Origin: JAWLHA01 sp041690535 | Lineage (GTDB): Bacteria > Pseudomonadota > Gammaproteobacteria > Thiohalomonadales > Thiohalomonadaceae | Length of the DNA stretch: 21,191 bases | Reading direction: 5' to 3' | NCBI GenBank assembly: GCA_041690535.1 | Contig: JAWLHA010000068.1 | Span: 1-21,191 of the forward strand | In this document: piece by piece, positions 7,823 through 15,253 of the stretch | Layout: each line of letters opens with the position of its first letter | Numbering within the stretch: the stretch's first letter is position 1 | The notes under the pieces: generated by a model | What the model saw: the letters and a program-made list of their open reading frames with translations, nothing else | What the model was told of the DNA's origin: nothing | Database searches by the model: none | Program-made: the position numbers and the translations under genes

Positions 7823-7996
7823 GTAACTACTCGCCCCCTAAACGGTCATTCCCGCGAAGGCGGGAATCCAGAAAAGTGACAACTGAACGAGTGGTGTCCT
7901 CCACTTGCGCAGGGAAGATCAAGCAGTCTTATACCTTCAGCCTTGACCACACTGGATTCCCGCCTTCGCGGGAATGACAGGAGGGTGAGTAGTTAC
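7823..7996. mobile_element. MITE copy 1 (IS66-like ends, dRS3-like core in the terminal repeats)
   Basis: A 174-bp element without coding capacity. The outer 10 bp GTAACTACTC is repeated inverted at the right end (GAGTAGTTAC). Inside each end sits a dRS3-type palindrome (7848-7867 and 7956-7975), making imperfect terminal inverted repeats of about 45-50 bp. It is flanked by a perfect 8-bp duplication GAAATCGT (7815-7822 and 7997-8004). Ends beginning GTAA together with an 8-bp target duplication are typical of the IS66 family. The transposase would act in trans, and none is in the window. The same element recurs at 18153-18362. Confidence 0.88.
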
Positions 7997-8004
7997 GAAA
8001 TCGT

Positions 8005-8370
8005 TACCCAACGGGTTGTTGGCCCAGGCCTCCATCGCCCATCGGGCCAGCACCTGTGCATCATGGCGGTGCCCGCCCTGTTGCCGCTGCTACCGGATGC
8101 CATGCAGGTCGGCTTTGTCGAGCTGGGTATCGCCATCGGTCTGTCAACATCGTCTCGCCGGATGCCGTACTCGTGCATGAAAACGCGCAGTGCCATGATC
8201 CTCATGGCCTCGTGGTGCCAACACCGTGTGCGGGCTGGACAGTTCGTGCATCTTCATCGCAGCCGGGGCACAGCATCTGGAAGGCCAACGCGACCACGAT
8301 GTGGCCGCGTTGCGCCTCCAGATCAATGGCCCCAGGGTGTTCAGCCGATCGCCAGGGTAATGCCAATGCG
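8005..8370 (-). pseudogene. Decayed redoxin-like (thioredoxin-fold) gene relic
   Basis: Reading the minus strand from about 8370, one frame gives IDLEAQRGHIVVALAFQ followed by MLCPGC (CPGC codons at 8270-8259), a typical thioredoxin/peroxiredoxin-like active-site segment. The frame then stops. A second frame gives HHEAMRIMALRVFMHEYGIR, resembling the next conserved part of such proteins, and this too breaks down. A third frame toward 8005 reads AQVLARWAMEAWANNPLGNDF with a stop upstream. Frameshifts and stops make it non-functional. The family call rests on the CPGC segment and is tentative. The MITE at 7823-7996 is inserted at its 3' end. Confidence 0.45.
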
Positions 8371-8382
8371 GCCGCTCCACGG

Positions 8383-8859
8383 TCACTCAGTCAGCCGGCT
8401 GAAGGTGTAGTCCTGAGCCTTCTGGGGTTGATGGCAGGCGAAGCAGGCCGAGGCCGCATTCGGTCCCACCACCCGATTGGCCGGTTCGCCGGCGCCGAAG
8501 CCCTCGAAGCCCCAGCCACCGGTGGCCTTGAACTTCTTCGAATCCTTGTGCATCACGCCCACGACCTTGCGTGCGCCCTCGGTGACTGCATTGCCCTCAT
8601 GCACGGCTTCCAGCAGATCGAAGATGATCACCGAACCGTCTGGAAAACTCTTGCCCCGGTAGCCTTTCATGGCATTGTCGTTGGCATAGATGTGGTGAAT
8701 GCCGCCGAAGGAAGCGAACAGGGGGTGCCCCTCCTCGATCACCATGCTCTTGACGTGGTGCCAGTCGCGGTAGCCGGCCGGATAAGGAACCTCGGGCTCT
8801 GCGGCCAGCGCCACGGTTGCTGCGGTGACGCCGAGTACGGCCAAGATCTTCGCTTTCAT
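8383..8859 (-). CDS. Cytochrome P460 family protein (periplasmic c-type haem protein)
   Basis: A 158-residue precursor with a Sec signal peptide (MKAKILAVLGVTAATVALAA, cleavage near residue 20-21). The haem c site CFACH at 139-143 lies near the C-terminus, where P460 proteins place it. Family-like stretches are HPLFASFGGIHHIYAN, FPDGSVIIFDLLEA and KATGGWGFEGFG. Characterised P460 proteins oxidise hydroxylamine or bind NO, using a haem cross-linked to a lysine. I cannot tell whether the cross-link lysine is present. The ATG at 8859 has AGGAG 8 nt upstream and overlaps the stop of the preceding thioredoxin-like frame (ATGA). It is the last gene of the minus-strand unit led by marR. Confidence 0.88.
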   Translation of the reverse strand: MKAKILAVLGVTAATVALAAEPEVPYPAGYRDWHHVKSMVIEEGHPLFASFGGIHHIYANDNAMKGYRGKSFPDGSVIIFDLLEAVHEGNAVTEGARKVVGVMHKDSKKFKATGGWGFEGFGAGEPANRVVGPNAASACFACHQPQKAQDYTFSRLTE

Positions 8860-9058
8860 AGTTCGCTCTCCTGTTTCAGGTCGGCGATGGCAGCGCCGAA
8901 GTTGATGTGGAACGGTTGTCCGCCGATGACAAGAGCGGGAACCGACTGGACGCCGGCCGACTCGGCCTCGGCGATGCGCGACTTGGCCCGGCGAGCTGCC
9001 GCTCTGCGGCGACACAGACGGGGCAACCGGCGTGGTAGAAAGTAGCAGAGGTTTTCAT
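8856..9058 (-). pseudogene. Frameshifted thioredoxin/glutaredoxin-like small protein
   Basis: The minus strand starts with an ATG at 9058 and AGGAG 7 nt upstream, giving MKTSATFYHAGCPVCVAAER with a CPVC redox motif. After about residue 23 the family-like sequence continues only in another frame (AKSRIAEAESAGVQSVPALV, then IGGQPFHINFGAAIADLK). That frame ends in a TGA overlapping the P460 ATG. The stretch normally joining the two halves is missing, so a small out-of-frame deletion near 8995-9000 has removed the middle. The original gene would have been about 80-90 codons, translationally coupled to the P460 gene. An assembly or sequencing error is less likely, because material is missing and not just one base. 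Confidence 0.72.
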
Positions 9059-9061
9059 GTG

Positions 9062-9070
9062 AGGACTCCT
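9062..9070. promoter_or_regulatory. Candidate MarR operator upstream of the thioredoxin-like gene
   Basis: AGGACTCCT, a 4+4 palindrome around one base, followed by AAC. It lies 4 nt upstream of the ATG at 9058 and overlaps its ribosome binding site. The same AGGANTCCTAA pattern lies 5 nt upstream of marR (9725-9733). Two matching sites at the only two leaders of the unit suggest a shared operator. Confidence 0.45.
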
Positions 9071-9126
9071 AACTACTTAGCACAGAAGAAACCCGATCCT
9101 GTTGAACGGGGCGGTTCAACCCGCTG

Positions 9127-9720
9127 TCAGGCGGCGGGTTCGTGCTCCGCGCAGTCGACGCGCAGGTGTCGCTCGGCCATCGGTGCGCCTACGAATGCAC
9201 AGAAGTGCGGCGTGCTCGTGCCCGGGGCGACGTTTTCGCGAAAATGCCGACAGGTCACGCAGGTGCGCTGCAGCGCGATCATTTGGCGCTGCTGCAATTG
9301 CCGGATCATCTTGACCACCAGACCAAGCAGCGATTCCTGCTCTGCCTCGGACAGGCCGGCCACGATTGGCGCGAAATTGCTGGACCACTCCTGCGCGACC
9401 CGATTGCCCTTGGTCGTCGCCTTCAAGGCGACCGCGCGACCGTCCGAGGCAACCGCATACTTGCGCACCAGCGCCTTCCTCTCCAGCGCCGCCACGGCAT
9501 CGCTGGCGGTGGCCTTGCGGACGCCGGCGTACGCAGCCGCATCGGTGAGCCGGGAGCCCTCCGGACGATTCGCGACGAACCGCAGGATGTCGGCCTGGGT
9601 CGGCGACAGACCCGCGGTTTCCGCCGCTTGCCAGTCGAGCTGGCGTGCGACAGCGGCGAGCCGGGCAAGGCCATCGGCCAAGCGGCGATCCAGGGGCTCA
9701 GTGATTTGGTCGAAGTTCAT
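9127..9720 (-). CDS. MarR-family regulator with four-cysteine C-terminal tail
   Basis: A 197-residue winged-helix protein. The HTH spans about residues 36-100 (LSPTQADILRFVANRPEG, then ATASDAVAALERKALVRK and the wing ASDGRAVALKATTKG). The dimerisation helix follows (LSEAEQESLLGLVVKMIRQL). Beyond the usual MarR length is a tail with C154-x2-C157-x16-C174-x15-C190. Its spacing suits a metal or Fe-S ligand set or a thiol switch. It heads the minus-strand unit containing the CPVC protein and the P460 cytochrome, which suggests redox or nitrogen-species sensing. The start ATG at 9720 has a palindrome immediately upstream. The 68-nt gap to the next gene contains a GTTGAAC/GTTCAAC hairpin that may tune read-through. 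Confidence 0.9.
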   Translation of the reverse strand: MNFDQITEPLDRRLADGLARLAAVARQLDWQAAETAGLSPTQADILRFVANRPEGSRLTDAAAYAGVRKATASDAVAALERKALVRKYAVASDGRAVALKATTKGNRVAQEWSSNFAPIVAGLSEAEQESLLGLVVKMIRQLQQRQMIALQRTCVTCRHFRENVAPGTSTPHFCAFVGAPMAERHLRVDCAEHEPAA

Positions 9721-9724
9721 AGGT

Positions 9725-9756
9725 AGGAATCCTAATCAATCATTTGCCAATATCAA
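9725..9756 (-). promoter_or_regulatory. Putative marR promoter with overlapping palindromic operator
   Basis: On the minus strand TTGATA (9756-9751, 5/6) is followed by a 16-nt spacer and TAGGAT (9734-9729, 4/6). The -10 overlaps the palindrome AGGAATCCT at 9725-9733, so a bound repressor would block polymerase. The predicted start falls only about 2 nt before the ATG at 9720, so the transcript could be nearly leaderless. Confidence 0.4.
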
Positions 9757-9850
9757 GCCCGTGAGGTTGTGCGCCATTTCTGTGGATGCAGGAAGGCATC
9801 CCCAGGCTGGGGACGACAAAGCAGCAGCGTCCCGACAATTAGGTTTAACC

Positions 9851-9885
9851 GTAACTACTCACCCGCATTCGTCATTCCCGCGAAG
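9851..9885. mobile_element. Relic half-end of the same MITE family
   Basis: Starts with the same 10-bp terminus GTAACTACTC, followed by ACCC, a short linker and GTCATTCCCGCGAAG. It is therefore one terminal inverted repeat cut off in the middle of its dRS3-like palindrome. The rest of the element is missing and the sequence passes directly into the patatin/Omp85 relic. No target duplication can be assessed. Confidence 0.75.
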
Positions 9886-10740
9886 CCTGCCCCCTGGCGC
9901 GGCAGATGGGGGCCGACGTGCTCGTGGTGGTGAACATTTCCACCGGACTCAGTGAGCGCGAAGAGGCCCAGTCCGTGGTCGGGATCGTGGATCAGCTCTC
10001 GACACTGCTCACCTACCGCGGCACCGCACAGCAGCTCGCGACGCTGATGCCTCAGGACATCCTGATCGCCCCGGCGCTCGGAGCGATCACCAGCAGCGCG
10101 TTCGATCGGGTCGCGGAGGCCATTCCCATCGGCGCGGGCGGCCACGGGCGAACAGGCCGACCGGCTCAAGGGCCTGTCGCTGCCCCCGGACGGATTCGCC
10201 CGGTATCAGGCGCGCAGGAAGCGGGAGGTTTCGCCACTCCCGACCATCGACTTCATTCGCCTCGATAACCGTTCGCGGCTTGCCGATGCGATGATCGAGG
10301 CGCGCCTGCGGCAGCAGGTCGGCCAGCCCCTGGATGTGGCGCAGGGGGCCGCAACACCCTCCTGGGGAGCGTGATCCATCAGACCACCCTGGACGACGAT
10401 GCACCGATCCAGAACCGCTTTACCGGCGGCGGTTTCCTGCGCCTGTCCGGTCTGGCGCCGGACGAGCTGGCCGGACAGCACTTCACGCTGCTGCGCGCCA
10501 TGGTCTACCGCCGGTTCCGCGACAACCTCTATTTCGGCCTCAGCGCGGAGCGGGGCAACGTCTGGCAGGATGCCGGCGATATCGGCTTCGGCGATGCCCT
10601 TTCGGCGGGCAGCCTGTTCTTCGGGGCCGACACCCCTGTCGGCCCCGTCCACCTCGCCTATGGTCAGGCGGAGGGTGGCCGTCGCAGCGCCTATCTGTAC
10701 CTCGGCCTGCCGAATCGACGAGTCCTGCTCCAGGTAAGCA
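9886..10740 (+). pseudogene. Relic of a patatin-like phospholipase with Omp85-type barrel (PlpD-like)
   Basis: The frame begins mid-protein with PLARQMGADVLVVVNISTGL, the end of a patatin domain. The catalytic serine and aspartate motifs are lost. It continues to about 10135, then shifts frame and continues as ATGEQADRLKGLSLPPDGF and RLRQQVGQPLDVA (start of a POTRA-like region) up to a stop at about 10374. From about 10345, in the first frame again, come RNTLLGSVIHQTTLDDDAP, FTGGGFLRLSGL and SAYLYLGLPN, the last strands of an outer-membrane barrel. At least the 5' part and most of the barrel are therefore deleted, plus a frameshift. Intact proteins of this kind are secreted lipases (type Vd-like). 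Confidence 0.8.
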
Positions 10741-10883
10741 CCTTTGAGGAGTTGATAATCACGGGGAGCGCATTGCAGCGCCCCGCAACGGCAGCGCCGT
10801 TCTGCTTATCATCCCTCGGACCCGCCCACTGCGGCTCTATGCTTAGGGTCAATGGTTGATTCCTTTGCATCAGAGGAAGCAGC

Positions 10884-13800
10884 GTGGACGAGGTGACCGC
10901 TGAGGAGACCGAGTCACTTAAGCGGGAGGTGCAAGCCCTGCGAGCGGCCCTTGATGCCTGCTGCGAGCGCGAACGCCGCTACCGCAGCGTATTCGACGCG
11001 ATGAGCGAGGGCTTCGGTCTGGCCGAGTTTATGCTCGACGCGCAGGGCCGGCCCTACGACTTCCGGCTTCTGGAGGTCAATGCGGCCTTCAGCCGGCTGA
11101 CCGGCTTTCCCGCCGAAGTGGCCCGCGGCAGGACGGCCCGCGAGCTGGTCCCCAGCATTGAGCCGTACTGGTTCGACGCCTTGGCCACGGTGGCCCTGAC
11201 CGGCGAGCCGGTGCGGGTCGAAAACTACCTGGAGGGGCTCGGCAAGTGGTTCGATGCTTTCGTCTACCGCACCGCCCCCGGGCAGTTCGCCTTTCTGTTC
11301 GTCGACGTCACCGGGCGCAAGGCGGCGGAGCGGGCGACGGCCGAGCGGTTCAAGCTGGCCGAGGCCGTCTTCACCCACAGCCTCAGCGCCCTGGCGGTGC
11401 TCGACTGCCATTACAACTTCCTGCGCGTCAACGAGGCCTACGCCCGCAGCGCGCGCCGGCCGGTTGACAAATTCGTCGGGCGCAACCACTTCGAGCTGTA
11501 CCCCTCCGAGTCGAAGGCCATCTTCGACGAGGTGGTGCGCACCAAGCAGCCCTACACCACCTTTAACCGCCCCTTCGTCTACCCCGATCAACCCGAGCGC
11601 GGAGTGACCTGGTGGGACTGGACACTGGTCCCGGTGCTCGATGCGCGGGGCGAGGTCGAATACCTGCTCCTCTCCCTCGTCGAGGTGACCGAGCGTGTTC
11701 AGGCGGAGCAGAGCCTGCGGGAGAGCGAGGCGCGCTACCGCCGCCAGGCGGCGGAGCTGGAGCAGATCTACCGCACCGCCCCCATCGGCCTGGCGGTGCT
11801 CGATTCGGAGCTGCGCTTCGTCCACGTCAACGCGCGGCTGGCCGAGACCAACGGCGTACCGGCCGAGGCACACCTGGGCCGGGCGGTGCGGGAGGTGGTG
11901 CCGTGGGTGGCCGACCGGGCAGAACCGCTCCTGCGCCGGGTGCTGGAGAGCGGCGAGCCGGTACCGGAGTTCGAGGCGAGCGCCGAAACTCCGGCCCAAC
12001 CGGGCGTGCAGCGCACCTGGGTGAGCCAATACTGGCCGTTGAAAAACGGTGCTGGACGGGTCTTCGGCATCAACGTGGTCGCCGAGGAGGTCACCGAGCG
12101 GCGGCAACTGGAAGCGGCCCGTGAGCGCGAGCGCCAATTCCGTACCCTGGCGGAGAATTCGACCGATGTAGTGGCGCGCTTCGACCGCGCCCTGCGCCGG
12201 ATCTACGTCAACCCCGCGATCGAGGCCGTCGTGGGCCGTCCGCGTAACGCCACCCTGGGCAGAAGCAACCGCGAACTCGGGCTGCCAGAGCCCCTGGCCT
12301 GCACACTCGACCGCCACCTTGAGCAGGTATTTACGACGGGTCACCCCCACACGATGGAGGTGGCGCTGCCGACGCCCCAAGGGGAGCGGGTGTTCGACTC
12401 GCGGCTGGTGCCGGAACTCGGCGCAGACGGCCAAGTGGAGACCGTGCTGGCCATCAGCCGCGACATCACGGAGCGCAAGCGCGCCGAAGCCGCGCTGCGC
12501 GAGAGCGCGAGCAAATACCGCACCGTGGTGGAGAGCCTCTACGAGGGGATCTGGCTCATCGATGCCGAAGGGATCACCACCTTCGTCAACGCCCGCATGG
12601 CAGAGCTGCTTGGCTACCGGGCCGAAGAGATGCTTGGCAAGTCCCTGTTCGAGTTCATGGGTGAGGCCGCGATGGCGATGGCCAGGGCCAACCTGGCGCG
12701 CGGCTACGGCGGCGTGAAGGCCGACTACGAGTTCGAGTTCCGGCGCAAGGATGGGACGCCCCTCCTCACCCGCATTGCGACCACGCCCCTGTTCGACGAG
12801 GCGGGGCGCTACCGCGGCGCATTGGCGGCCGCGGTGGATCTCAGTGCGCAAAAAGAGGCCGAGCGGGCGCTCCGAACCTACGCCCAGGGCCAGGATTTCC
12901 TGGTCGAGACCGCCATGCGGCTCCTGCAACCACTGGGGCGGCAAGCGCTGTTTGAGTTCGTGGCCGAACGGATGCACACCCTGACCGACGGCGGGATCGT
13001 CGTTCTGAGTGAATTCGACCCGGTCAAGCGCCGCACCATCCTCAGCGCCCTGGGAAGCACCGCCGAACAGCGGACCAAGCTACGCCGGCTATTCGGCCGG
13101 GACCCGGTCGGGATCACCCTCGACTTTCCCGAATCGATACGCGAGCGCATGTTGCCGGGGGAGTTCGAACGACTGAGCGGCGGCATCTGCGAGCTGGCCT
13201 TCCATAAGTTCCCGCAGGCGCTGTGCGATGCCCTGGAGCGGGAGCTGGGCATCCGCGAGGTCTACGCCATGGCCTTCTCGGTGGAGCAGGATCTCCTCGG
13301 CACCGCGGCGGCGCTGACGCGGGCAGAGGGGCTGCCCCAAAAGCGGTTGATCGAGTCGGTGGTGACCCAGGCGGCCCTGGCCTTGAAGCGAGGACGTGCC
13401 GAGGAGGCGCTAAGGGCCGAGCGCAATTTCTTCGATGCCGTCTTCGATCTCCAAGGGGCCATCGTGGCCATTCTCGACCGGCACTGGCGCATCGTCCGGA
13501 TGAACCGGGCCTATTACACGATCACCGGCTTTGCCCACGGCAACGCCATCGGGCAGGACTTTCGCGCTCTGTTGGCGCCCACCAATGCCAAAACGGTGGC
13601 GCGCCCGCTCGACGCCTTGGCCAACCACCGCCCCCTGGACGAGTTTGAGAGTCCTGTGCGTGTGGGCGATGGCACTACCCGCGATATCGCCTGGCGCACG
13701 ACGGTGCTGCGCAACGAGGAGGGGGAGGTCGATTACATCATCGCGACCGGCATCGATATCACCGAGCGCAAGCGCATGGAGGCGCGCACCCGCCACTTGG

Positions 13801-15077
13801 CCGAACACGATGCGCTGACCGAGCTGCCCAACCGGCGGCTCATGCTCGAACTGCTCGCTACCGCCCTGCGCTCGGCCGCACGCAACCGACGCAAGGTCGC
13901 TCTGCTTTTTCTCGATCTCGACCGCTTCAAGGCCATCAACGATACCCTCGGCCACGAGGCGGGTGATGCGCTGCTCAAAGAGGTGGCCGCCCGACTCACC
14001 GGCCGGGTACGCCGCTCCGATATCGTCGCCCGGCTCGGCGGCGACGAGTTCACCGTGTTCCTGCCCGACCTCGCCCGGGGCGAGCAGGCCGGCGAGGTGG
14101 GCGCGGAGATCGTGCAGAGTTTCGAGCACCCCTTTCACCTGGCCGAACAGAGCCTCTACGTCACCACCAGCGTCGGCATCAGCCTCTTCCCCGATGACAG
14201 TGACACGCCGGAGGGGCTGCTGCGGCGCGCCGATCTGGCGATGTACGAGGCCAAGGAGCAGGGGCGCAACACCTACCGCTTCTACAACCCGGCGGTGGAT
14301 AGCCGCGCCCGCGAGCGGATGCGCATCGAAAACGCACTGCGCGAAGCGCTGGCGGACGGCGGGCTACGTGTGCTCTACCAGCCCGAGGTCGACCTGCACA
14401 CGGGGCGGCTGCTGGCGGTCGAGGCCTTGCTTCGCTGGTCCCACCCGCAACTGGGCTGGCTCGCCCCGTCTCAGTTCATCCCCGTGGCGGAGGAGACCGA
14501 TCTGATCATGGCTCTGGACGATTGGGTGCTGCGCACCGCCTGTGCCCAGGCGCGGCACTGGCGCGACCAGGGGCTGCCACCCCTCGTCGTGGCCGTCAAC
14601 CTCTCGGCCAAGCGCTTCGAACGCCCGGACCTGCTCGAGGCGGTGCGCCGCAACCTCGCCGAGAACCGGCTATCCCCCGAGAGCCTGGAGCTGGAGTTGA
14701 CCGAACGGACCGTAATGCGCCATATCGACCAGAGCATCGAGCGGATGCGCGAGCTGAGTGCGCTGGGCGTGAGGATCGCGGTCGACGACTTCGGCACCGG
14801 GTACTCCTCGCTCAACTACCTCAAGCGTTTGCCTATCGATAAGCTCAAGATCGACCAGTCGTTCGTGCGCGATATCGCCACCGACCCCGACGACCGCGCC
14901 ATCATCCAGGCCGTGACCGCCCTTGCACACACCCTGAGCAAACGGGTGATCGCCGAGGGGGTGGAGACCGAGGCGCAACGGCAGTTCCTCGACACCACCG
15001 GCTGTGACGAGGGACAGGGATTCCTGTTTGCCGAGCCGCTCCCGCCGGAACAGCTTCGGGACTGGCTCGTTCACTGA
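10884..15077 (+). CDS. Multi-PAS/GAF GGDEF-EAL bifunctional c-di-GMP protein
   Basis: A soluble 1397-residue signalling enzyme with no membrane segment. Approximate layout: coiled N-terminus; PAS 30-150, 155-270, 283-405, 416-530 and 543-655; GAF-like 666-840; PAS 847-960; GGDEF 973-1140; EAL 1155-1397. The cyclase motif GGDEF is at 1052-1056, with an RRSD inhibitory I-site five residues upstream. The EAL domain has EALLRW at 1180, VNLSA, ELELTER, VDDFGTGYSSL, KLKID and AEGVE, so both making and degrading c-di-GMP look possible. The GTG start has AGAGGAA 7 nt upstream. It is monocistronic and convergent with the histidine kinase at 15254-17977, which shares PAS modules. A c-di-GMP riboswitch lies 3.5 kb downstream, and a broken EAL paralog lies at 615-1010. 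Confidence 0.95.
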   Translation: MDEVTAEETESLKREVQALRAALDACCERERRYRSVFDAMSEGFGLAEFMLDAQGRPYDFRLLEVNAAFSRLTGFPAEVARGRTARELVPSIEPYWFDALATVALTGEPVRVENYLEGLGKWFDAFVYRTAPGQFAFLFVDVTGRKAAERATAERFKLAEAVFTHSLSALAVLDCHYNFLRVNEAYARSARRPVDKFVGRNHFELYPSESKAIFDEVVRTKQPYTTFNRPFVYPDQPERGVTWWDWTLVPVLDARGEVEYLLLSLVEVTERVQAEQSLRESEARYRRQAAELEQIYRTAPIGLAVLDSELRFVHVNARLAETNGVPAEAHLGRAVREVVPWVADRAEPLLRRVLESGEPVPEFEASAETPAQPGVQRTWVSQYWPLKNGAGRVFGINVVAEEVTERRQLEAARERERQFRTLAENSTDVVARFDRALRRIYVNPAIEAVVGRPRNATLGRSNRELGLPEPLACTLDRHLEQVFTTGHPHTMEVALPTPQGERVFDSRLVPELGADGQVETVLAISRDITERKRAEAALRESASKYRTVVESLYEGIWLIDAEGITTFVNARMAELLGYRAEEMLGKSLFEFMGEAAMAMARANLARGYGGVKADYEFEFRRKDGTPLLTRIATTPLFDEAGRYRGALAAAVDLSAQKEAERALRTYAQGQDFLVETAMRLLQPLGRQALFEFVAERMHTLTDGGIVVLSEFDPVKRRTILSALGSTAEQRTKLRRLFGRDPVGITLDFPESIRERMLPGEFERLSGGICELAFHKFPQALCDALERELGIREVYAMAFSVEQDLLGTAAALTRAEGLPQKRLIESVVTQAALALKRGRAEEALRAERNFFDAVFDLQGAIVAILDRHWRIVRMNRAYYTITGFAHGNAIGQDFRALLAPTNAKTVARPLDALANHRPLDEFESPVRVGDGTTRDIAWRTTVLRNEEGEVDYIIATGIDITERKRMEARTRHLAEHDALTELPNRRLMLELLATALRSAARNRRKVALLFLDLDRFKAINDTLGHEAGDALLKEVAARLTGRVRRSDIVARLGGDEFTVFLPDLARGEQAGEVGAEIVQSFEHPFHLAEQSLYVTTSVGISLFPDDSDTPEGLLRRADLAMYEAKEQGRNTYRFYNPAVDSRARERMRIENALREALADGGLRVLYQPEVDLHTGRLLAVEALLRWSHPQLGWLAPSQFIPVAEETDLIMALDDWVLRTACAQARHWRDQGLPPLVVAVNLSAKRFERPDLLEAVRRNLAENRLSPESLELELTERTVMRHIDQSIERMRELSALGVRIAVDDFGTGYSSLNYLKRLPIDKLKIDQSFVRDIATDPDDRAIIQAVTALAHTLSKRVIAEGVETEAQRQFLDTTGCDEGQGFLFAEPLPPEQLRDWLVH

Positions 15078-15178
15078 ACCACCGCTAACCCGCTACTCCC
15101 CCAGAGCAGTTGACGGATGGCTTCTGGCCAGTTTCCCCCCTTGCAAGCCGCGACGGGCCGATGCCGACCCTAAGCCGT

Positions 15179-15226
15179 CTCATTCCCGCGAAGGCGCTTC
15201 TGAATTCCCGCCTTCGCGGGAATGAG
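15179..15226. terminator. Hairpin from inverted dRS3-like repeats between convergent genes
   Basis: A perfect 18-bp inverted repeat (15179-15196 and 15209-15226, outer ends CTCATTCCC and GGGAATGAG) with a 12-nt loop. It lies between the stops of two convergent genes (15077 and 15254). The stem is strong on either strand but is not followed by a T-run. It is a likely bidirectional stop or 3'-end stabiliser and not a textbook intrinsic terminator. Confidence 0.55.
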
Positions 15227-15253
15227 GGGGAGGGCAGCGGGCCACCGCAAAAG

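Noticed and set aside
9059..9126. Intrinsic terminator between marR and the thioredoxin-like gene
   Set aside because: The GTTGAAC/GTTCAAC stem lacks a T-tract, and the genes look like one unit, so I mention it only as a possible attenuating hairpin.
10787..10801. Intrinsic terminator (AACGGC/GCCGTT) before the GGDEF-EAL gene
   Set aside because: Only a 6-bp stem with a 3-nt loop and no T-run. Such stems are expected by chance in this GC-rich DNA.
10914..12977. 687-residue minus-strand ORF and other long antisense frames (16172-17686, 4787-6160, 6449-7765)
   Set aside because: These are GC-rich shadow frames opposite well-identified genes. They lack family motifs.
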